Origin: Symbiodinium natans
Taxonomy: Eukaryota > Sar > Dinophyceae > Suessiales > Symbiodiniaceae
DNA length: 64,000 nt
Assembly: GCA_905221605.1 (NCBI GenBank)
Contig: CAJNDS010000386.1
Location: 57,501 to 121,500, forward strand
Direction of reading: 5' to 3'
Positions 10,401-58,004 of this stretch are shown in pieces. The position numbers were made by a program, and so were the translations under genes. The notes beneath the pieces were generated by a model. It searched no databases, was not told the origin of the DNA, and saw only the letters and a program-made list of their open reading frames with translations. Every line of letters begins with the position of its first letter. Within the stretch, counting starts at the first letter, position 1.

Positions 10401-10519
10401 TCATGTCGCAACTGTCGTTTCGCATACCTAAGGCCGAAGAAAAGCTTGGCTCTTGTTCGTGTTCGATGTTGTATTCGAATGCGTCCTGTGCCCTGGAATG
10501 CGATGCATAAGGGCAGCCA

Positions 10520-10713
10520 AGTTGCAAAGCTTCGTCTTCAAGTATGTGCGCTGGGTGGAGGTGGCTGGCATTGTACCCGCTGCTGGCACAGCATCCGTGG
10601 CTGGCTCGGCAGGCGCAGCAAGCGCAGCAGGCGCGGCAGGCGCGGCAGGCGCCGCTGGCGCGGCTGGCGCGGCTGGGGCGGCTGGCGCGGAGCCTGCCGG
10701 AGCCTTGCACGAA
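10520..10713 (-). CDS. CCCH gene exon: Ala/Pro linker and start of a finger
   Basis: After an acceptor CAG at 10716-10714 the frame reads through nine-base GCGGCTGGC-type repeats as (AP)A repeats and then TSTQRTYLKTKLC. YxKTKLC is the hallmark opening of tristetraprolin-like CCCH fingers. The 1-base phase of this exon fits the 2-base phase of the exon ending at 10991. The 3' end is not fixed; a GC donor within KTKLC is possible. Confidence 0.45.
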
Positions 10714-10990
10714 CTGACTTTGGACACTGGATCTGGGGCTTCCAACCCCGACCGCCGACGCATGAAAAGCTGATCATGTCATAAAGCTGTAGGCTCGTAC
10801 TGTAGGCTCTGCAATGCTTCCAGACACATGAACTCTCCACTATCGCTGCAGACCGCTGCAGACCCCGTCCTGAGGATCGACGGGTGCATTGATTCCTGGC
10901 GGCATTCTGCAGTTGGACTCTGGAGCGGATTCGGGGCTGAAAGAAAGCTGGACCTGGAGAAAGCAGGCTGCGGGCGGCTGCGGGACTCAC

Positions 10991-11160
10991 TCGGAAATCG
11001 CCCAAAACGCTATCGACAAGGTCGCCTTGGCCTTGACTTCTTCTGTTCGGCGGGAGCACCACTTTGCCTGCGGATGCAGTTGGAGTACATCTCCAGAAAC
11101 GATGCAATGGACTGTACAGTTGCACTCGAACCACTGGGCCAGTCCCATCTTGACCACATC
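10991..11160 (-). CDS. CCCH gene exon, function of segment unknown
   Basis: Bounded by a pyrimidine-rich acceptor (TTCTTTTCCAG) and a strong GTGAGT donor. The phase-0 reading begins DVVKMGLAQWFECN and contains a KWC..RRTEEVKAKA stretch. It is 170 bases, the longest exon found for this gene. An alternative frame is also open, so the translation is less certain than the borders. Confidence 0.45.
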
Positions 11161-11179
11161 CTGGAAAAGAACTCAAAAC

Positions 11180-11450
11180 CATCACCCGCCTTGACCACGT
11201 TGCGGCGGCGGCTGCCGCAAGGTCGGCTCTAGGGGCGGTGGCGCCACACCCATCGTGGAGATCGGTGTCATGAGCGGTGGTGAAAATGCTGGTGCCCCGA
11301 ACGTTGCCATCGGCGCCATCGGGGCCATGAACGGCTGTGCCATGAATGCCGGTGCCACGAACGCCTGCGCCGCAAACGGATCCGCGAACGCTGGCTCCGG
11401 GTCGCCCAGGCCAACCACTTGGGCCGGGTCGTGGAGGAAGTCTCAGAAAT
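11180..11450 (-). CDS. CCCH gene exon candidate, Ala/Pro/Met-rich
   Basis: Open minus-strand frame starting near LGDPEPAFADPF with many APAF, MAPMAP and PPP steps, typical of a disordered linker in RNA-binding proteins. It lies between the finger exon at 11702-11784 and the exon at 10991-11160, all on the minus strand. Splice borders were not settled. Confidence 0.4.
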
Positions 11451-11701
11451 ACGGAGTGGATTTGCAAGTTTTCGGTTATTGAAAGTCTGTGGATAGCCCT
11501 GTCTAGAAGTCTTACAGAGCACCTAGCATCGCAATATGCCTTGCAGTAACACAGGCGCGTAGGGCCGTTCTGGGGTTGAATCCTCACATCTTTGTTCAGC
11601 ATGCGGAACTTTCCAAGAAATTGAGACCATGTCGGCCATTCCCTTTCAGTTCCAGGTACCTCACCCGAAGTCGACACGGGCCGATGTCTAGGGCCCCGCG
11701 C

Positions 11702-11784
11702 TGCACTCGTCGCCCAGTTGACAGAAGCCGCGCGCATAGTGCCGGCACAGCACGGTCTTGGGCCGCTTCGCAGAAGGCCCATCC
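11702..11784 (-). CDS. CCCH zinc-finger exon (first finger)
   Basis: Acceptor CAG then G GAT GGG, ending TGC A with a GC donor (GCGCGG). The peptide PKTVLCRHYARGFCQLGDEC gives C-x7-C-x5-C; the x3-H would be supplied by the next exon. Such fingers bind AU-rich or other single-stranded RNA. The long frame at 10538-12040 overlaps this exon in another phase and is judged non-coding. Confidence 0.55.
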
Positions 11785-12368
11785 CTGCCAAGAGCCCAAG
11801 CCAAACATGTGGCACGGCATGCATCGCGTGTGCTGTACTGCAGACGACGATTGACAGGCACATCTGACACCGGGCCCATCCAAAGACCGAGAGTCTACAC
11901 ACGACGCTTCTTTGCCAAGGCACCAGGTATTCGTGCGCTTGCGCATGGGATCGGAGCCTGTCAGGGCTGGGCCACTCTGGGCCACTGGGCCGCTGCAATC
12001 TGGGAGAGGGTTCTTGAAGTCTTGAAGTCCCCTCGCGCATTTCAGGGGGCAGAGGCCACCTCCTCCAAAGAGCCCAATGGCAGCTTCATTTCATTCCAGC
12101 AGAGTCGATTTCCCCACAGCTTAAAGAAATGCTTCAGACTCTGCTGACAACTCTGATGCTTGTCACAACAAGGAGAACTCTGCATGGGGAGCCCGGCTCC
12201 AGGCTTCTTGCCCGGGATGCGCTGCATCCTCAGCTCTGAGGGGCTTTTGAAGATTTTTTTTAGAGGAAGTTGTATGCATTCTCCGAACAATCAGAGAAAA
12301 CGATCCAACATGAGTGCAAACAAAGGGCTCGGCCTGACTTCACTTCTCTAGGATACATCCGCCGAACG

Positions 12369-12680
12369 CTACATACCAACTTCATCACAGCTACCAGGAC
12401 ATTGTTTCAGAACTACGCTCGCAGGCAGCAGGCCTTTTTTTCTGCCTCTCAGGTCGGAGAAGCGCTGGACGGAATAGTCGGAATAGTGCTTCTGGAAGAA
12501 TTGGAGCCGAGGGCCCCCAGGAAATGTATGCGCAGTCTCGGAAACATGCCCGATAACATCATCCACTTTGAAGCGGTCGCCGACCAGCAACTTCAAGCTT
12601 GTCCCTTATCGTAGTAGCCACTTGCTGAACGATGCTCTTGAAAACCCTGCCGAAGCAGTGAAAGCTTGGCCCTCTCAGTG
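12369..12680 (-). CDS. Unidentified exon candidate
   Basis: Two overlapping minus frames read as protein-like: FKSIVQQVATTIRDKL then, after a phase change, LLVGDRFKVDDVIGHVSETA. No family recognised. It lies just downstream of the decayed gene at 12719-14190 and could be its 3' part. Confidence 0.25.
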
Positions 12681-12718
12681 CCATAGGCACAGACGGCCCA
12701 AGCTGATGCTCGCAACCT

Positions 12719-14190
12719 TTAGCCACACACAGCTTGGAGCACAGGCGTTCTGCCTTTGATGGCGTAAGCAGAGTGGACATTGACCATATCTTCTCCAAGC
12801 ATCTTGCCATCAAGCCAATATCGCACAAAGACCTGCTTGAGGCTGCTCTGTTGTGAGACGACCCCTCGAGGCGCAAGAATTGCGGACTCGCCAGGGTTCA
12901 AGAGCACAACCTTTTCTGCGCACCAAGTCACCGCATCCGTGCCGTCGTAGACTCCCACTTGGAGAGGCTGCTCAAAGCGATCAGTGACGAAGACCGTGGT
13001 TATGCTACGTGTCCCAGGAGGGCCATCAAACATGCTGATTGCAAAGGCAAGACCCTTCACGCACATGGAGATGATGAAGGGTGCTGGGTTCAGAGTGAAG
13101 CACATGGCAACGTCGCAGACAAAGCCGACCCCTTCCGCCAAAAGGATCGCCCACTTCTTGGGGTTCTTGGAGGCCCGCACAATTCCACAACAAGCATAAT
13201 GATGTTCTTCAAGTCCAGGATTACCATGATCATGATGACAGGCAGCATGGCCTTCCACCATGGGTTTGAATCAACCATGAACTCCAAGATGAGGAGAATA
13301 ATGACACACACCATGCGCACAAGGCTAGAAAGTCCCAGTTGTGGTCTCCACCGTAGCTAACTGCGGACACCAAACGATTGATGAACTTACCAAGCTGCGT
13401 AACAGCGTTGAGAAAGGCGAGGATTTCCTGCCACCGGCTTTCCCTTGAGCTTGTGGGCATTCACCGCAATGGTATCTGCACTGCTTTTCAGCTGACTAGG
13501 CAAAGCGGACCAGGCAATCTTTTCGCCCTTCCGCAAAGACTTCCCTGCCTCCCTGCAGATCACAAACATCCTGGAACCTGCCACTGCAAATTGGGCCACT
13601 GCCATCGCCCCGTACTGTTTGCTTGGCCGTCATTGGTTGCAACCGTTGCAACCTGCATATCGTTGTCCGGCAAGTCAATCTCCTTGTCACTGCTTTGTGA
13701 ATGGCTACTTGGCGGCAGCGGCTCACCGTCCCACTGACTTGCATTGGCTTTGAAAACGTGATTGTATCCTAGGCGCTGCCTGGGAATGTTGAGGCACGTG
13801 GTTTGCCACTTGGGGGTAGGCTCACATGGTGAGCCGTGGCCTTCAACGCTTTGTACAATCCGCCGCCTGCTCCAACAGAACTTCCTGACCTGCCGGCCTG
13901 TCTGTGACCTTCCAGCAATAAAGTCTCTTCTCAAGTTGCACGCAAGTATGCGCGCCGTTGAGGAATGTGCCAGCAGAGCTGTAGATCTTGACGTAAATGT
14001 TGTTGTTCCGATCAACACGGGCCGATCCACACGGACCGCCTTCGCCTCATCTACCTCAATCTCCAACATCTATTCACACTTCCAAGCGACAGCGTCAGCG
14101 CCATCATAGCCGTAGACCTTCAACTTGCGAGAGGTCTTGTTCTCGATGAATGCAAAGCCATAGCTGTGGAACTGGAACCCCAACGGTTCA
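12719..14190 (-). pseudogene. Decayed membrane protein with a duplicated unknown domain
   Basis: Two copies of a roughly 80-residue domain lie on the minus strand: copy 1 (about 14190-13940) reads FAFIENKTSRKLKVYGYDG then DAVAWKCE, and copy 2 (about 13060-12760) reads FVTDRFEQPLQVGVYDG then DAVTWCAE. Between them are hydrophobic segments (VCVIILLILEFMV, AMLPVIMIMVIL, about 13300-13090). Copy 1 has an in-frame TAG after WKCE and a phase change near a duplicated CGTGTNGATCGG. The region between needs at least three more phase changes (about 13450, 13300, 13200) with no room for introns. I do not recognise the domain. Decay is inferred; small sequencing errors are an alternative, although the nearby retroelement frames are mostly intact. 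Confidence 0.45.
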
Positions 14191-14199
14191 GAGGCCTCC

Positions 14200-14695
14200 C
14201 TGGATGGACATCCATGGCGGCTCTGTGTTGCGATGCCGCCCTGGTAAGCAACACTGAACCCAAATGGCTCCTGGGGCTGGGGCTACTGGGATCCTGAGGC
14301 GAATTTTGAGGTGTTTGAAGGGCTTCTCAAGGAGCTGCAACTGCTTTGTACAGCTGAGGCCCCGAGCAGACCAGCCATTGCCGGAGCCTTGCGAGCCTGA
14401 GACCCAAGGGGCCCTCCCCACATCCCCCCCGCAGAGAGTGAAAGGGGGCAAGGGGGGGAGGGGGGCTTTCTAAGTGGCAGCAAAGGCATCGTTATAGGAG
14501 TCAGCATCGACCAGCCGCTCGCTCTTCTCCACTACGCGCCACTACGCGCCAGTCAACCACAACACCACCTGATCATACATGTGACGTATCAACACGGCAT
14601 CAACGAAGCAGAACAACGAATAGCCGGTGCAGGGGGAACCAAATCTCAGCTCCGACTGCAAGACAGCTCTACGATGCCCGGCATACTCTCATGCT
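14200..14695. other. No gene seen
   Basis: Contains G-runs (14440-14465) and a duplicated CACTACGCGC phrase (14528-14550). No coding signal. Confidence 0.5.
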
Positions 14696-14699
14696 TATC

Positions 14700-15020
14700 T
14701 CACAAGCCAACACGTCGCACACAGTGCCGAGGGAAACCCTGAATTGCTAGACCTAATTCCAACAAGAAACAGAGCACGTTTGTCTGTTCTGCTTTGTCTT
14801 TGCGTGATCCCGCATTGCACATCCTGGCCTGGTTCTCCTGGATGCATAAAGCTGCATTCATGGCCCCTCTCGCAGAATCCTCGTCAGGGGCAGGCTTGTT
14901 GAGCAGCCTCGCCTTCAAATCATCACTCCACACCCGATCACATAAATGGATTGTCTCCCGGAACTGTTGCCGGAGCACGTCTTGCAACATGCGTCTTGCA
15001 GAAATGAATGGGCACCACAC
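14700..15020 (-). CDS. Unidentified exon candidate
   Basis: 106 codons open on the minus strand, amphipathic and well mixed in composition (RRMLQDVLRQQFRETIHLC, SDDLKARLLNKPAPDEDSAR). No family recognised. It lies on the strand of all other genes here and could be an exon of the gene at 12.7-14.2 kb. Confidence 0.3.
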   Translation of the reverse strand: MWCPFISARRMLQDVLRQQFRETIHLCDRVWSDDLKARLLNKPAPDEDSARGAMNAALCIQENQARMCNAGSRKDKAEQTNVLCFLLELGLAIQGFPRHCVRRVGL

Positions 15021-15024
15021 GTGT

Positions 15025-15979
15025 CACATCAGATGCCTCAGAAGTTCGCTCAAGCCAGCAATCATGGTGCCGAAGGACACCAAACATGCGCATCATCACA
15101 CAGCCCTTGTTGCATTGCCGATTGCCTTCCACGCCAAGGCTCCCAAGCCTAACCGCACCCCCTCCCCCACCCCACAAAGGTCCTCACAAAGGTCCTCTCT
15201 CGCAATCAAATCAACCCTCAGCGCAAATCAGCATCCAAAGCCAAAGAAGGTGCGAATGTTACGACACGCACTGTCTAACAGCAGGAATTTGCAGGCTTAA
15301 CTAGTGGGCTTACTGGTATAGCTTGCGGCTGCTTGCTTTCCGGGTGAGCAAGTTGTGAGAAGAAACCCCCCCCATCTCGCAGCTCCTTTCAACCAATGGC
15401 GGCATACCGCCGACATGGCTGCAAAACAGGCGGGGGACAGCGCACGTCTACTAAGCTGAGAACCCCATGCAGAACGCTGTGGCATGTTTCTTGCCTGTTT
15501 TGGCTTTTGCTGGCATTTTTTGTCGTTCAGAACAGAACAAGAGAAAAGTGATGGAGACCGTTGTGAAGGCGTGTGTACTTGAGGCTTTGGGCTGCTCGTA
15601 ACTCGTACAGTATCTGTTCTGCCTCTTTTGGATCTCATCGACTCATAGCTGTAAGCTACTGTAAGATCTACAGCTACTCTCATCCTTCCTTTAAAAGGGA
15701 AGAGCGGTGCGAGAATCAGCCCTGGCCTAGAGGCTCTGAGATGCAAACGCTGGTCAAGCAGCACCCTCCCCCCTCCTCCCCCCCCTCCCGTTCGTGGCCG
15801 ATTACCTGTGTAAACCCAACGCCACATGTTGCACGTGGGCGCAGAGGGCGCGGAGAGCGTGGAGGGCGCACTTGGCAACCTCGTCTCCCGACTTCACACC
15901 GCACACCTGAGTGAGGGCCCGACTCGGCTCGAAACCGTTCCTCCGACTTGCTGCGTAACACCTTCACACACTCCGGTGC
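15025..15979. other. No further GDI exon seen
   Basis: Searched on the minus strand for the next GDI blocks (the DPSY, HPI and DATTHFE regions) without success. It holds C- and G-runs and short repeats only. Confidence 0.4.
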
Positions 15980-52576
<36,597 letters not shown>

Positions 52577-53012
52577 GAGACCTTCGATGTGGCGCAGTTT
52601 GTGTCAAGCAGACATTTTTGCCTGGGGCGTGACAAACCGCCCGAAGAACAGCAGCCCAGACCATTGACACCGAAATCACGCGATTTCATCTGTAAAACCG
52701 TCCGTGCCGGCGTACAGTAGCCATTCTCCGTATGGAAATGCATGAACCCCTCTATGCCCTCTACAATGGCCTCTCGTTGCCTGCACAAGCTGTACACTTT
52801 CGTACGTACAAAGGCATGAGCAGGGCTGCAACAGCAACGGGGAACTTACAATGTAGAAAGCGCATGACATCGGGAAATGCAAAGGTTCAGCAAGGCTTGG
52901 TCGTGTATGTCAGATGCAGCCGCTCTCTCAGAGTTGGGCGAATTGCCAGAACAGGCCAGGACCCCGCAAGCTTCGAAAGGTCTCTAAACTTGAAGAACTG
53001 CACACACACACA

Positions 53013-53026
53013 CCCCCCCCCCCCCC
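53013..53026 (+). repeat. C14 homopolymer after a CA tract
   Basis: ACACACAC followed by fourteen C. Confidence 0.9.
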
Positions 53027-53542
53027 TGCTCCCGACCCCCTGCTCGCCTGCGGCCTTCAAAAGCTTGGAGGTTGCAAGCTTGAACCAGAATCTGCTCGCA
53101 CACTTGGGGGTGCATCATGCGGAGAACGTAAAGGTTTGAAGCCTGTGGTTTCGGTCCCGGGATTGAGGCTTCTGACATTTGGAAGCATATGCCAAGAAAG
53201 AACCGAACCACTGAGCAGCTTTGGTCCATGTTACATCGTCGACTAAAACAATTTACCGGTCCATGTCATCACGGGTCCTTGTCTGATTAGATTAGATGTT
53301 GGCTTTCAAAACTTCCGTGACAAACTAGCTCCTAAGGCCAAAAAACAGGAATCACAATATGAACGTGTCCCCATGACAAAGAAGCTTCAGACAGCTTTCA
53401 AGAATCCATGTTCTGCTTGGTTCTCTTCAAATCGCTGGTCTCTTTCAGCGCCGCGACCCCTGCAAGTCGTGCTGCGCGGCCATCTGCCTTCTTGACTTCT
53501 CAGCCCCCACAACCCCTGCCAATTTTCTACTTAGCAACAAGC

Positions 53543-53627
53543 CAGCAGAAGCCTACAGCAAGAGCCTACAGCAGGAGCCTACAGCAGGAGCCTACAGCAG
53601 AAGCCTACAGCAGGAGCCTACAGCCTA
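53543..53627. repeat. 12-bp AGCCTACAGCAG minisatellite
   Basis: About seven copies with A/G changes. Confidence 0.92.
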
Positions 53628-53801
53628 TGCCCAAGCTCCACTCCGCACTGCGCGTTCTCTCAAAGCTTCGGGGGTTCGCGGGTCGGCTGTTCTCCCTCCC
53701 CTCGACTCGCGTCGTCACTTTCGCCGGCCTAAAACGAAAGGCAACAGACCTGCAAGACCTGCAAAAGACCTGCCCTCACCCGAAGTCCTCCTTGTAACCC
53801 A

Positions 53802-54110
53802 TCATTCTTTGCAAGGCATCAAAAAATCTGGTGGCATAACAGATTGCTGTTGGAATTTTAACGCTGCAGAAACTTCTCCATGCTTGTCGCTCTTTCCAAC
53901 ATCTTCCTCCACACAAGCGTCGTCCTCACATTCTTCTTCTTCACCGTCTTCTTCCTGATCCGCGATGCCTCCTGAGCGAAGCAACAGCTTGGATGAGAAC
54001 CAGATCGCATAAAGCATCGTCCTATGTAGGATGCTCTGCCGTAACTGCTGCAGAATCCGCACACCGCACCCCAACCCCGACAGCTTCCGGTTTCCAGAGC
54101 CGAGGGACAT
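53802..54110 (-). CDS. Possible 3' end of a gene upstream of GDI
   Basis: Reads an acidic stretch (ADQEEDGEEEECEDD) and then KHGEVSAALKFQQQSVMPPD before a stop at 53802. Acidic low-complexity C termini are plausible, but no family is recognised. Confidence 0.3.
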   Translation of the reverse strand: MSLGSGNRKLSGLGCGVRILQQLRQSILHRTMLYAIWFSSKLLLRSGGIADQEEDGEEEECEDDACVEEDVGKSDKHGEVSAALKFQQQSVMPPDFLMPCKE

Positions 54111-54646
54111 CGGGACCCCGGCAAGCTGTCAAAGTCTTCAACTGGTGCTACGCCCAAGAGGTTCTTTTTGTCCTTTACCCTCAAGTTCTCGGCACCCTCC
54201 GAAACACATCAAAACAAGCAACAAAACAACACAAACCAAAAATAAACCCATGGCCTGTTTTTTGGTCCCAGGGGCCGGCGGCAGCTGCCAAGATCCGTCG
54301 CAAGGCTTCCTCCATCCCCATGGCCAGCAGCTCCTTCTGAGCTCCAACAGTAATTCTTTGCGGCTCTCGTTGTCCTAGCACCAAGCTAGCGAGGTGATCA
54401 AGCGGGAGCAGCCTCTACGCCCGCTCTGGAAGAACGCCAAGGCGTAACCAGCTGCGATGCATCCAGTGCAACCAGTGCCTGGGGAGGTTGACATGAGTTG
54501 ACTTCAGGTGCCTCCTTAAACGCTGAAAAAAGATCTGTGGACCTCAGATCCCTTCTTAAACGCTGATGACATCTCCACACGCAGCTGGTGCGGTCTGCTC
54601 TCCATCTGGACGTGACTCCGCTCTGTGGCTGTGTGCCCTCTCCCCA

Positions 54647-55114
54647 TCACTGCAACGGGGGTTCCCGCCTCGCCATCCTGGAGAGTGGCATCAAAGAGGC
54701 GGTATATGCAACCGCTGGAAATGTGTTGGAGACCTTTCCGCCGCAGAGCGCGCAAAGCCGTGAATGCCTCATGCAGGTGTACTGACTGGGATGCAAGGCC
54801 TCATATGCCTCATGTTGTGAACAGAAAGACGCTTCGTCTTTTCGGAGCTTGGTTGGCGGAGACTCAGATTGTGCCCAGCCCCTTGCAAGCCCTGAAGCAC
54901 TCAATCGACCAAACCCCAGACTCGGGAAATGCTGGAACCCTACTACGTTGCCGGCGGCTGACCTTGCTCCTGAGACGACAACATGCTGCCTTTCACCATC
55001 CTTCTGGAATTCATGTGGGCACTCTTCGTTGGACACACTGCCCACACAGAAGGAAGTACTGTAAGTGTGAGAACTTACTACAGTTGCGAAATGGAAGCTG
55101 AGAGTCCGCCACAA
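54647..55114 (-). CDS. Open frame, doubtful
   Basis: 155 codons, cysteine- and serine-rich; an overlapping plus-strand frame of similar length is equally plausible, so neither is accepted as a gene. Confidence 0.18.
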   Translation of the reverse strand: MWRTLSFHFATVVSSHTYSTSFCVGSVSNEECPHEFQKDGERQHVVVSGARSAAGNVVGFQHFPSLGFGRLSASGLARGWAQSESPPTKLRKDEASFCSQHEAYEALHPSQYTCMRHSRLCALCGGKVSNTFPAVAYTASLMPLSRMARREPPLQ

Positions 55115-55333
55115 AATTCTTACCTACTAGGGGTTTGAAAAGAAGCACAGGCTTTGTCGCAGGCTTTTTGCCTTCCGACTCACGAACACGGTCTCTTCCT
55201 CCTCTCCCTCCTCTTCCTCCACAGCATGGTCCTCAACCGGAGACATCCGCAAGATCAAAGTCAAGTCAAGTACATTCAAGTACTCTGCGGCCAGAACTTG
55301 GCTACCCTACCTTTAGGGGTGGCGCCCAAACAA

Positions 55334-55725
55334 GCAAAGCACGGATTCGGGAAACCAGGATTGTGGAAACCCGCTGATTCAGGAAACTGGGAAACGCGGA
55401 TTCTGCAACTGCAAAAACCTGACTCGCAAAAAAGGAGAACGCGGATTCTGGAAACTGAACAATGCTGATTCAGGAAACTCGAAGGCACGGATTCGGAATC
55501 CGCCGATTCGGGAAGTTGGACAGTGCAGATTCAAAAACCGCTTATTCGGGAAACTGAAAGCGTGCTTGATTCAACGTTATCATCGCCCCCCTCTGGTTTC
55601 CTCCACCTTGTGGTTTCCTCACTTGGTTTCCTGAATCACGTGTAGTCAGTTTCCTGGATCGACTGGTTTTGTGACTCATGTTTCCGGAATCTTCTAGTTT
55701 CCTGAATCCTGGTTTCTGAATCGCG
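55334..55725. repeat. Inverted minisatellite (GATTCNGGAAAC / GTTTCCTGAATC)
   Basis: About nine degenerate GATTCGGGAAAC copies on the left (55334-55560) face about six GTTTCCTGAATC copies on the right (55590-55725), giving a foldback structure. Confidence 0.85.
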
Positions 55726-55791
55726 CATGACTCAGCCAAAGACAAGCAAAGATTAGAAAAGACTACGAAGCGACAACCAAAAGACAGCCCA

Positions 55792-56421
55792 ATGACAACC
55801 AACAGACAGTCAAAAGACGACCAAAAGACAAGCCGAAGACAGGCAAAATGGAAAAACGATGAGAACTGGGCGAATGAACACTTGTGTTTAAGTCTCTTTG
55901 TTGATGAAGCTCTTCTGGCATGGGACCTAGATGTTCCCGAGGATTTCGGCTCCGTTGTCCTGCCAATAAAAGCCCTATCCACTCGCCCTTGCAAAATGTG
56001 GAACAGTGTATTCACGGCGCAGACCTCCCGGTGTGGATCAAGCAGAATACTGATGGCACAACAACTCATGTCCGCGTCAAGAAAAGCAAGAGCTGCATCG
56101 CACGTGTGCCAAGCCTTGTCAAATACAGGCCTGAAGAAACCAAGTATAACCAAACCCAAAAATTTGGGCAGATTTTTTTGTGCTGCAACACTGGAGAAGC
56201 CACAGAAAGAGCACCAGAAACTTGCGGAGCTGAAGCGGAACTCTCTCGGAGCTAAAGCGGCCCAGGCTTCGAGGCCGTTTGAGCTTGGCCGTGCAGCGTT
56301 GTCAGGCGAAGAAGCAGAAGTTGGCTCCTGGGTTGAGGTGAAAGCGTTTCACACGCTTTCACACGCTTTCACACGGTTTCACACGGTTTCACGACTCAGA
56401 TGCGAACACGCAAGAATCTGA
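55792..56421 (+). CDS. Open frame, doubtful
   Basis: 209 codons; begins in a GACAACCAAAAGACAG-like repeat and ends in a 10-bp repeat, so much of it is repeat-derived. No domain. Confidence 0.15.
   Translation: MTTNRQSKDDQKTSRRQAKWKNDENWANEHLCLSLFVDEALLAWDLDVPEDFGSVVLPIKALSTRPCKMWNSVFTAQTSRCGSSRILMAQQLMSASRKARAASHVCQALSNTGLKKPSITKPKNLGRFFCAATLEKPQKEHQKLAELKRNSLGAKAAQASRPFELGRAALSGEEAEVGSWVEVKAFHTLSHAFTRFHTVSRLRCEHARI
56346..56393. repeat. 10-bp GTTTCACACG repeat
   Basis: Five copies with C/G alternation. Confidence 0.93.
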
Positions 56422-56912
56422 GGGCCTCGAGGCCATCACGGTCCTCGTCCCCGTCCTGATGTGGAAACCGGGAAGCTGGCGCGAAAACCCTCGACGCGTC
56501 ACGGTGACGCTTGCTTTCTTCAGAAACCACCCTCTCTTCAGGCCCGCACCCTCAACTCCTCTGTGCGTGTTGGCGAGCTTTGCGCCACCTCGCCAGGACT
56601 GCAAAGGGCCTCCTGGTCGGACATCGCTACGAAGCCATCTTCGCTTTGTGGCACCTTCAGGAAGGTGCGCACAGAGTGATGCCACTCTGGTCACAACATG
56701 TCACGACGGCGACAAAATTTGCAAAGTTTAAGCCTCCAGGGACAGAACTTGAAAGTACTGACAAAGAAACAATTCAAATGCGCATGTGTTCTGGTCATGC
56801 GTGTCTGTGTCGGTAGTCTGGGAAATATGGGTCGCATTTTTGCTTCTCCGCTGGGTTGCCATGGAGCCATCCATGCAGGAAGCTTTTGGCAAACACGCCC
56901 CTCGATTTGGTT

Positions 56913-58004
56913 CAAACCAACCCGTCATCATGCGCCGCCAGTGATGCCTGTTGAAGCCCTCACGCGTATCCTCATCGGACTGTATAGAAGGAACAAGTAC
57001 GACGACGACGACGAGGAGCACAACCACCACCACCACCACCACCACAACGCGGTTCCAGCATGTATTTGGCATAAACCCACCCCTCTCATCGCAAAAAATG
57101 GCACCGAAACCTATGTTAAAACCCGCCCCTGTAACAACGAAATAACCCTGAGACAGTGTTGAAACTCACCCCTGGGCCCCTCTCATCAAGACCGTGGGGC
57201 TATCTCATCCCGCGACGGGTAGGCGGCAACAGGGGATTGCTCACACTCTGTAACAGCCCACCCGTCTCATCATGCTCTGTCAGTGAGGTTTTTCTAACAC
57301 CACACCCCTTCACTCCGCGAGAAAAGGACCACGCACCACCAGCGATAGTCCGTCCTTCGAGGGCTTCTTACAACTCAACCCCCTCATCATGCAATACCAT
57401 ATGGACCCAAGCCCGATGAGACGGAGAAACGGTCCACTTGCGTTGTATTGTAAACCACCCCTCTCGTCATGCGTTGCCAAAGGCTCTGGCTGAAACCCAC
57501 GATGCCAAAGACTTTTGCATATCTCCCCATCCTATAGCATGGGGGCAACAGGAAGGCTACTGTTGTCTTCTTGAAACCCAGCCACGATGCCAGATATGTT
57601 TTCTTGAACCCACCCCGTTCGTCTTGCGATAAACTTTTATCATGCGATGCCAGCGCGATTCTTCAAAGCCTGCCCCTCCCATCATCTGATACCAAGGAGC
57701 CATCAGATGATGGTATCAGATTACTCCTTGGTATCTGATATCACGACAACATGGAAGCAATAAGACACTGCAGCTGGACATCCCAACAGTCTCCCCTGTG
57801 TTCAAACCCACAACTCATCACGCGTGCCGGTACAGCCCACCCGTCTCATCATGTGATACCATGGAGCCATCTTTCCCGCGATCGCATACTGAAGACAGAA
57901 GCACCTCTCCTTTGCCAGGAAACCCATTCGACCCGCTCATCGCGCGATGCCATTTTAACGATATCAACCTGCGAAACGCGAAACTACTCATCATGCAGTG
58001 CCAG
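56913..58004 (+). repeat. Degenerate, irregularly spaced AAACCCACCCCTCATCATGCGATGCCA motif array (motif written in two parts in evidence)
   Basis: At least twelve copies of a motif whose halves are AAACCCACCCCT and CTCATCATGCGATGCCA, at about 56913, 57071, 57161, 57252, 57371, 57451, 57603, 57665, 57802, 57831, 57925 and 57980. The DNA between copies is not repeated. Confidence 0.75.
57684..57739. repeat. Hairpin with 16-bp arms
   Basis: ATCTGATACCAAGGAG (57684-57699) and its near complement CTCCTTGGTATCTGAT (57724-57739), 15 of 16 paired. Confidence 0.85.

Noticed and set aside
10538-12040. 500-codon open frame on the minus strand
   Set aside because: It overlaps the CCCH finger and Ala/Pro exons in a different phase, crosses their splice sites, and its own translation shows no domain. 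Long chance frames arise in this GC-rich DNA.
56913-58004. CRISPR-like array
   Set aside because: The repeat is degenerate and the spacing irregular, the genome is eukaryotic and there are no cas genes.
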